Translations under genes and position numbers: made by a program
The notes under the pieces: generated by a model
Told to the model about the DNA's origin: nothing
The model's input: only the letters and a program-made list of their open reading frames with translations
Databases searched by the model: none
NCBI RefSeq assembly: GCF_008122205.1
Contig: NZ_PHNJ01000001.1
Span: 1-64,000 of the forward strand
Source of the DNA: Natronococcus pandeyae
GTDB taxonomy: Archaea; Halobacteriota; Halobacteria; Halobacteriales; Natrialbaceae
Length of the DNA: 64,000 nt
Reading direction: 5' to 3'
Part shown: positions 59,012 through 64,000 of the stretch, piece by piece
Layout: every line of letters starts with the position of its first letter
Position numbering within the stretch: the stretch's first letter is position 1

Positions 59012-59944
59012 TCACCTGTTCTCGGAGAGATCGGCACCGAGAACGAAGTCCGGTTCCTCCGAAATCTCCGCACCCGCATAAGAGGCGTCGCTGACGAACG
59101 CGCACGTCTCGGGAATCAGGACACGGGTCCGGTCGGCCCCGACGGCGGCGGCATCCCGCGCGATCGCGGCGAACAGCGCTCGAGCGGCGTCGACGTCCTC
59201 CCAGGCGCCAACACCGTACTCCGCCCAGGTTTCCGTCTCGCCGTCGCTCTCCCGATCGTACGTTCGGACGCGGTACGACGCGCCCGCCAGTCCCTGTTCC
59301 CGGTCGCTCTCGCGCTCGCGTTCGACGGCGAAGACCGCCGTCTCGTCGGCGAACCTCTCGAAATCCTCGCGGGTGAGTTCGCGCATCGCCCACGTCTCCT
59401 CCGGAGCGAAGCCGAGTCCACCCAGGTGGTCGCGTGCGTCGCAGCGCGTCCAGTAGCGCCAGGCGGCCGCGGGGTCGCTCGAGACCGGATCCGGCCCCGA
59501 CGCGCTCGAATCAGGTTCCGGATGCGCGAAGCGGAACTCCGTAGACGGGTCGAACCCGCCCTTTCGCGCCGCACCGAGGGAGGCGGCGTTCCACGAGAAG
59601 ATCATGATTCGACCGACGGTCGCGCCCTTCTCGCGGGCCCACTCGAAGCAGGCCTCGTTCAGCCGGCCGCTCAGTCCCTGGCGCTGGTAGTCGGGGTTGA
59701 CGCGCATCCCCTGGAACCAGGCCTCGTCCGGCGAGAGCATCACGGCCTGGACGATTCCTGCGACGTCGTCGCCGGCGTCGGCGAGGAACGTCTTCTTGTG
59801 GTCCTCGTCGTCGTCCTCGAGCCAGTCGTGGTAGATCTCCGGGATGTAGTCGCCGCCGCGGTCCTCCCACAGGTCCTCGGTGAAGGCCTTGACGCCCTCG
59901 TAATCGTCGTGCGTCGCTCGCCGTATTTCGATGCCGACCGACAT
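59012..59944 (-). CDS. GNAT family N-acetyltransferase with C-terminal extension
   Basis: 310 residues. N-terminal GNAT domain: EIRRATHDDYEGVKAFTEDL, QAVMLSPDEAWFQGMRVNPD and the acetyl-CoA loop YQRQGLSGRLNEACFEWARE, then MIFSWNAASLGAARKGGFDP. The second half (about 165-310) looks like a degenerate second domain (AMRELTREDFERFADETAVF, ALFAAIARDAAAVGADRTRV). Starts 5 bases after gatD, so probably co-transcribed. Substrate unknown. Confidence 0.85.
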   Translation of the reverse strand: MSVGIEIRRATHDDYEGVKAFTEDLWEDRGGDYIPEIYHDWLEDDDEDHKKTFLADAGDDVAGIVQAVMLSPDEAWFQGMRVNPDYQRQGLSGRLNEACFEWAREKGATVGRIMIFSWNAASLGAARKGGFDPSTEFRFAHPEPDSSASGPDPVSSDPAAAWRYWTRCDARDHLGGLGFAPEETWAMRELTREDFERFADETAVFAVERERESDREQGLAGASYRVRTYDRESDGETETWAEYGVGAWEDVDAARALFAAIARDAAAVGADRTRVLIPETCAFVSDASYAGAEISEEPDFVLGADLSENR

Positions 59945-59949
59945 CGATA

Positions 59950-61194
59950 TCAGTTCCAGGGGGTCGACCGCTCCTGCAGTTCGCCGGCCAGCGACGTCTG
60001 CATCGCCTCCGGGACGTGCTCGGCGTTCGCGAGCGTCCACATCAGTTTGACCTTCGCCGTTCCGGGCAGGGTGTCGCCGGCCTCGACGACGCCCGCCTCG
60101 AGCAGGTCGCGACCCGTGTCGTAGACGCGGTCACAGACCCGCCCCTCGAGACACTGACTGGTCATGACGACCGTGGTGCCGTCCTCGACCAACTCCTCGA
60201 TTCGCGGGATGAAGTCGGTGTGGACGTGTCCGAGTCCAGTGCCCTCGAGGACGAGTCCCTCGCTCCCCTCGGCGACGTCGAGGAAGGCCGGGTCCATTCC
60301 CGGCGTGAACTTCAGCAGTTCGACCTCGTTCTCGAGGTCGGCCTCGAGCGAGAGGTCGCTCTCTCCACGCTGCTGGTGACTCCGATGGAACGAAACCGCC
60401 TCAGTTTCGTAATCGACGATCCCGAGCGGTTCGGCGCCGATCGTCTCGAAGGCGTCGCGGCGGGAGGTGTGGTTCTTCCGGACCCGAGTACCGCGGTGGA
60501 GCGCACACCGGTCGTCGCTCTCGGAGGCGTGCATACAGACCATGACCTCCGCGCAGTCGCTTTTGGCGGCCTCGACGGCGCAGACGGCGTTCATCACGTT
60601 GTCCGACGACGGCCGGTCGGCCGAGCGCTGGCTGCCCGTAAAGACGATCGGGACGGGCGTCTCGAGCATGAACGCGAGCGCCGACGCGGAGTACTGCATC
60701 GTGTCGGTGCCGTGCATGACGACGACGCCGTCGGCGCCGCTCTCGATCTCGTCGCGGACGGCCTCGGCGAGTTCCTGCCAGATCGGCGGTTCCATATTCT
60801 CCGACAGGATGTTCGCGACGACTCGCCCGCGGTAGTTTGCGCGGCCGGCGAGGTCCGGAACCGCCCGGAGAACGTCCTCCGCGTCGAACTGCGCCGTGAC
60901 GGCGCCGGTGCGGTAGTCGACCGTCGAGGCGATGGTGCCGCCGGTCGAGATCAGCGAGATCGTCGGCAACTCCTCGTCGAACTCGACTTCGGAGGCGCCG
61001 TCGTCGCTGCTCGAGCTATCGATCTCGTAGACGTCCTCGGCGAGAACTTCGACGTCGGCGGCGTCACGGTCGATACCGACGTTGTAGCCGCCCTCGAGTT
61101 TCACCACGAGCTGATCGTCCGTGCTGGAGGGGAGCAACACGCCTTCGTAGGTGCGGTCCGCGCGATCGACGTGAACGCGGTCGCCTGGATTCAT
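59950..61194 (-). CDS. gatD: Glutamyl-tRNA(Gln) amidotransferase subunit D
   Basis: 414 residues. Asparaginase-like subunit that supplies ammonia to GatE for converting Glu-tRNA(Gln) to Gln-tRNA(Gln), the archaeal route. N-terminal barrel (NPGDRVHVDRADRTYEGVLL), then asparaginase core: ISLISTGGTIASTVDYRTGA (first Thr), VVMHGTDTMQYSASALAFML (second Thr/Asp), FTGSQRSADRPSSDNVMNAV, GTRVRKNHTSRRDAFETIG and VVMTSQCLEGRVCDRVYDTG. gatE is not in the window. Followed 5 bases later by a GNAT gene. Confidence 0.96.
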   Translation of the reverse strand: MNPGDRVHVDRADRTYEGVLLPSSTDDQLVVKLEGGYNVGIDRDAADVEVLAEDVYEIDSSSSDDGASEVEFDEELPTISLISTGGTIASTVDYRTGAVTAQFDAEDVLRAVPDLAGRANYRGRVVANILSENMEPPIWQELAEAVRDEIESGADGVVVMHGTDTMQYSASALAFMLETPVPIVFTGSQRSADRPSSDNVMNAVCAVEAAKSDCAEVMVCMHASESDDRCALHRGTRVRKNHTSRRDAFETIGAEPLGIVDYETEAVSFHRSHQQRGESDLSLEADLENEVELLKFTPGMDPAFLDVAEGSEGLVLEGTGLGHVHTDFIPRIEELVEDGTTVVMTSQCLEGRVCDRVYDTGRDLLEAGVVEAGDTLPGTAKVKLMWTLANAEHVPEAMQTSLAGELQERSTPWN

Positions 61195-61251
61195 AAATTC
61201 TCGTTGCGCGGCGGCGGACTTGAAGGCACGCTTTCGCCCCGAGGCCGTGGA

Positions 61252-61449
61252 CTACGTGAGCAGCCCAACGGCGACGAGTCCGAGACCCGTCAACAAGAGC
61301 ACGCCGGCGATTATCGCCGTCAGTAGCCGGACGGTACTCAACGCATCGCGGGTGAGATCGAGCCGCGGGTACAGGTGCCGACCAGCGTAGAGCAGCCCTC
61401 CCCCGAGAGCAATCGAAATCACCCCGAAGATGATCAACTCGGTGCTCAC
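61252..61449 (-). CDS. Small two-helix membrane protein
   Basis: 65 residues from GTG 61449 (VSTELIIFGVISIALGGGLL). Helices at about 4-22 and 40-62 separated by YAGRHLYPRLDLTRDALSTV. The upstream codons to 61584 are not conserved and overlap the next gene, so the GTG is chosen. Divergent from the 61534 gene, 84 bases away. Function unknown. Confidence 0.6.
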   Translation of the reverse strand: MSTELIIFGVISIALGGGLLYAGRHLYPRLDLTRDALSTVRLLTAIIAGVLLLTGLGLVAVGLLT

Positions 61450-61533
61450 TGCCCACCGATACGACGGCGGGTGTAAAAAGGACCCCTGTCGATGTGGGAA
61501 ACATCCTTGGTACCGGCGCTCCTGTCGAAACGT

Positions 61534-62118
61534 ATGGGCAACCGTTCCGACGAGCTCACCGAAACGAGCGAGCGGTCTCCGCACTCGACCGACGAGCTGC
61601 TTTCGGAGACGGAACAGCTGCTTTCGGGGGCGGACGCCGACACCGGCGAGCCGTCCGCCCGATCGGCGACGGAGCGTGAGCCAGAATCGACGGCGCCGGA
61701 ATCCTCGTCCTCGAGGTCGTCCCGGCTCCCGTCGGTTTCGTCGTTCCTCTCGCTGCCGTCTGCTCCCTCGCTCTACCGATATTTCTCGCCGAAGGCGTTT
61801 CTCGCGCTCGTCCTCGTCGTCGGCGCCGGCCTGCTCGCCGGTGGACTGGCGATCCCGTTTGCCGGCCGCATCGTCGGAATGTTCGCCGTTGCGTTCATCG
61901 TCGGCCTTGTCACGTCGAAGCGGCGCTACCTCGAGATGACCGCGGCCGGCGCCTCGGTCGGCTCCGTGGCCGCGCTCGCCAACTACGCGGTTCTGGCGGT
62001 CGCCGGCTCCGGTCAGGCCGTCCTCGCCGTCGGTGCCAGCGCCGGTCTCGCCGCCTGCGTCGGCGGCTACTACTTCGGCCGCGACCTCCGGGACGGGCTC
62101 TTTCGAGACGTCGAGTGA
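61534..62118 (+). CDS. Membrane protein with acidic Ser-rich N-terminus
   Basis: 194 residues. A 90-residue polar N-terminal stretch rich in Ser, Glu, Thr and Asp (LTETSERSPHSTDELLSETE) precedes four helices: AFLALVLVVGAGLLAGGLAI, RIVGMFAVAFIVGLVTSKRR, AGASVGSVAALANYAVLAVA and AVLAVGASAGLAACVGGYYF. A basic tail (RDLRDGLFRDVE) ends it. No domain recognised. Confidence 0.72.
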   Translation: MGNRSDELTETSERSPHSTDELLSETEQLLSGADADTGEPSARSATEREPESTAPESSSSRSSRLPSVSSFLSLPSAPSLYRYFSPKAFLALVLVVGAGLLAGGLAIPFAGRIVGMFAVAFIVGLVTSKRRYLEMTAAGASVGSVAALANYAVLAVAGSGQAVLAVGASAGLAACVGGYYFGRDLRDGLFRDVE

Positions 62119-62201
62119 TGCGGTCGGACGTACCGATTTGCAGGATTTCGACCACCTGTTCGGTCGAACCCGTTCGACGACTTGTGCCCGGCAGTACGAG
62201 A

Positions 62202-62864
62202 TTATACCTCGTTCGAAACCAGCTCCCAGCCGCGTTCCGTCCGCCGGACCATCCCCTCGTCGGCCATCAACTCGAGGAGTTCGGCGACGACCTCGCGGGG
62301 GGCCTCGACGTCCTCGCTGAGTTCAGTAACCGATTTTGGCTCCGTCCGAATGCTCGCGAGCACGTCGGCGTAGATCCGGCTCTCGGGGCTGGCACCGACG
62401 GTGTCGGAGATCCGATCGAGGACGTCACAGACGTTTCGCTGGACCCACCGCTGGGCGAGCGACAGTTCGTTCTCGAGCTGTTCTAACTCCTCGAGCGTCG
62501 CGAGCAACTCGTCGAGTTCGTCGGTTTCGTCCCAAGTAACGTCGAGTTCGAGGTGACGACAGGTCGTGATGTCGAAGCTGCTGTTGGTCGGGTAAGCGCT
62601 CTTGCTCACGTAGCCGTACGGCGAGAGGCTCACCTCGAGTCGAACGTTGCGAGCGATATGAAAGTACTTCCGCCGCTGGTCGTCGACCCGGCTCTCGATC
62701 AGGCCGGCCTCCTCGAGTTTGCGCAGGTGTTCGATAACCGCCTTCGGGCTCACGCCGAGGTACTCCGAGATCTCGGTCACGTAGCAGGGCTTTCGCGCGA
62801 GCAACCGGAGGATCCGTCTCCGGTTTTCGTTGCCGAGAAGGTCCAACAAGGCGGCGGAGTCCAT
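62202..62864 (-). CDS. ArsR-like winged-helix transcriptional regulator
   Basis: 220 residues from ATG 62864. N-terminal winged helix: LLGNENRRRILRLLARKPCY, VTEISEYLGVSPKAVIEHLR and EEAGLIESRVDDQRRKYFHI. A coiled region (DELDELLATLEELEQLENEL) and a second helix-turn-helix-like C-terminal unit (VTELSEDVEAPREVVAELLE, MADEGMVRRTERGWELV) follow. This two-wing layout is common in haloarchaea. Likely regulator of an unlinked gene; ligand unknown. Confidence 0.88.
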   Translation of the reverse strand: MDSAALLDLLGNENRRRILRLLARKPCYVTEISEYLGVSPKAVIEHLRKLEEAGLIESRVDDQRRKYFHIARNVRLEVSLSPYGYVSKSAYPTNSSFDITTCRHLELDVTWDETDELDELLATLEELEQLENELSLAQRWVQRNVCDVLDRISDTVGASPESRIYADVLASIRTEPKSVTELSEDVEAPREVVAELLELMADEGMVRRTERGWELVSNEV

Positions 62865-62957
62865 CGTATAGATTGTTGGGATCCATCGCGGAAAAGCGTG
62901 TCTTCTCACTGCACCGAACGCAGCGACTCGGTTTTGGGTCCTCGATCGAACCGCCCG

Positions 62958-63806
62958 TTACTCGTCGTCTTCGTCGCCGTCGTCTTCGTCGCCATCGTCT
63001 TCGTCGGAGTCGTCGCCATCGTCTTCGTCGTTGGTCGGCAACTCGCCCTCTTCACGGGTTGGCGTGTCGTTGTCTCCGCTCGTCGTGTTGTCCCCGTCGT
63101 TCACCGATTCGTTTCCGTCGTCTTCCTCGCCGAGTTCGGTGTCACCGTCTTCGGGTTCGCCAGGCGCTTCGTCGTCTGGCTCGTCAGGAGTGGATCGTTC
63201 GTCGTCCTCCTCATCGTCGCCAGGCAACTGGTCGCTAAACGGTGCACTGTCGAGGTAGTCGTCGAACCCGACCAGTTGCTTCGCGATGTCCGCGATCTGT
63301 TCGCCGCTGAGTTCGGCGGCGTTCTCCCGGATGGACTCGAGTCGATCGAGGCCGACGTCGGTATCGAGCGCGAACGGCTGGGTCTGTTCGACCGATCGCT
63401 CGAGTGCGGTAATCTCGACGGTCAGGCGGGTCATCCGCGCCTGGTACTGTGGCTCCGAGAGTTCGTCTTCCTGCTCTTGGAGTTCGTCACGCTCGTTTTC
63501 GAGCGACTCGAGCGTTGCCTCCAGTCCGTCGGCCCGCTCGTCGACGAGCGTTTTGCGGGTTTCGTTGTCGGCGTCCTCGTACTTCGCCTCGAACATCTCG
63601 GATTCGACCGTGTTCGACGTGTCCGCCGCGCTCGATTGCATGAACGTGGAGACGCTCTGTCCCGGTGCTACCTCCTCTTCGTCCGGCTGTTCGGTCGTGC
63701 TGTCGGCGCCGATCGCACCTGCGAAGGCCCCGCTCGCGGCGGGTGCCACCGTCAGGCCGACGAGGGCGACCGCCACGAGAAGCACAACCGACCGAGTAGC
63801 TGTCAT
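62958..63806 (-). CDS. Secreted coiled-coil protein with acidic repetitive tail (DUF7096-like)
   Basis: 282 residues from ATG 63806. Signal peptide (ATRSVVLLVAVALVGLTVAP then AASGAFAGA), a helical coiled-coil core (about 60-195, rich in Glu: RADGLEATLESLENERDELQ), then a C-terminal 80-residue tail of Asp, Glu, Gly and Asn ending DDGDEDDGDEDDE. The tail DNA (about 62958-63015) is a degenerate tandem repeat of an 18-nt unit. Likely exported and salt-adapted; no enzyme motif. TATA-like ACTTTTTAGG is about 27 nt upstream. The upstream TTG at 63818 is ignored. Confidence 0.82.
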   Translation of the reverse strand: MTATRSVVLLVAVALVGLTVAPAASGAFAGAIGADSTTEQPDEEEVAPGQSVSTFMQSSAADTSNTVESEMFEAKYEDADNETRKTLVDERADGLEATLESLENERDELQEQEDELSEPQYQARMTRLTVEITALERSVEQTQPFALDTDVGLDRLESIRENAAELSGEQIADIAKQLVGFDDYLDSAPFSDQLPGDDEEDDERSTPDEPDDEAPGEPEDGDTELGEEDDGNESVNDGDNTTSGDNDTPTREEGELPTNDEDDGDDSDEDDGDEDDGDEDDE

Positions 63807-64000
63807 TACTGTGTTCAACCGAGGAATCTCCTAAAAAGTCAGACCTTCGTTCGGATCGTTCAACCGATCCCGTCGTGACCTGAGAATCGCCCGGAGTGTT
63901 TAAGCTGCTTTCAGCTGCCGCCGTACACTACTTGATCAATCCGGTATCGTCTCCGTCCGTTCGTCGATCCAGTCCGGTGACTCTGACTGTTTCGGACCGT
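63807..64000. other. Right-edge intergenic sequence
   Basis: About 190 bases upstream of the acidic secreted protein gene. Contains its promoter (about 63830-63840) and a short T-rich GTGTTTAAGC near 63898 that could be a promoter facing right. No coding frame reaching the edge is convincing. Confidence 0.4.

Overview
The window is chromosomal DNA from an extremely halophilic archaeon (class Halobacteria, probably Natrialbaceae; the family is inference). The evidence is high GC content, very acidic proteins, archaeal information genes (gatD, archaeal-type map, kptA, an archaeal CDKAL1-type methylthiotransferase, SAMP1), the mevalonate-pathway HMG-CoA reductase, haloarchaea-specific domains (HalOD1, GIDE, amphi-Trp, DUF7509-type), and many genes whose TATA-like box lies 25-30 nt before the start codon, as in leaderless transcription. 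No rRNA, tRNA or CRISPR array was seen.

Layout. The left edge (1-480) is the N-terminal end of an IS5-type transposase. 0.5-9 kb: PAS/GAF histidine kinase, aldehyde dehydrogenase, kptA, and the nadA-nadB-nadC quinolinate operon behind a perfect 27-bp inverted repeat. 9-10 kb: a frameshifted sugar dehydrogenase fragment beside a 470-bp non-coding element with terminal inverted repeats, which recurs at 42.8-43.3 kb. 10-18 kb: F420/FMN oxidoreductase, GIDE protein, amidohydrolase, hmgA (carrying an in-frame palindromic insertion) and small membrane, zinc-ribbon and cupin genes. 18-25 kb: duplicated DoxX-like membrane protein with a palindromic operator, a divergent Nramp-like transporter, an ArsR-type regulator, lipoprotein, GNAT and polysaccharide deacetylase. 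25-34 kb: icd with an unusual hairpin array downstream, an asparaginase-like hydrolase, a 42-residue zinc-finger microprotein, map, HIT, MscS, glutaredoxin, degenerate redoxin and tRNA methylthiotransferase.

34-41.5 kb is a tightly coupled operon (M48 protease, DUF4129, small membrane protein, DUF58, polytopic membrane protein; every junction overlaps by 4 nt) meeting a convergent MoxR ATPase, a probable envelope or secreted-protein maturation system. 45.9-51 kb holds nucleoside phosphorylase, PfkB kinase, ribose-1,5-bisphosphate isomerase and deoC, matching the haloarchaeal non-carboxylating nucleoside-ribose degradation route. 51-56 kb holds a K+ channel with RCK domain, a patatin, two membrane-anchored TrkA-C-like proteins and SAMP1 flanked by two copies of a 69-bp hairpin repeat. 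56-64 kb holds membrane proteins, a cupin, a MerT-like protein, gatD with a GNAT gene, a wHTH regulator and a secreted acidic protein.

The most unusual signal is structural rather than coding: perfect short inverted repeats with 3- or 4-nt loops, often in series, occur after icd, inside hmgA, inside the two large elements, and before the HalOD1 gene.
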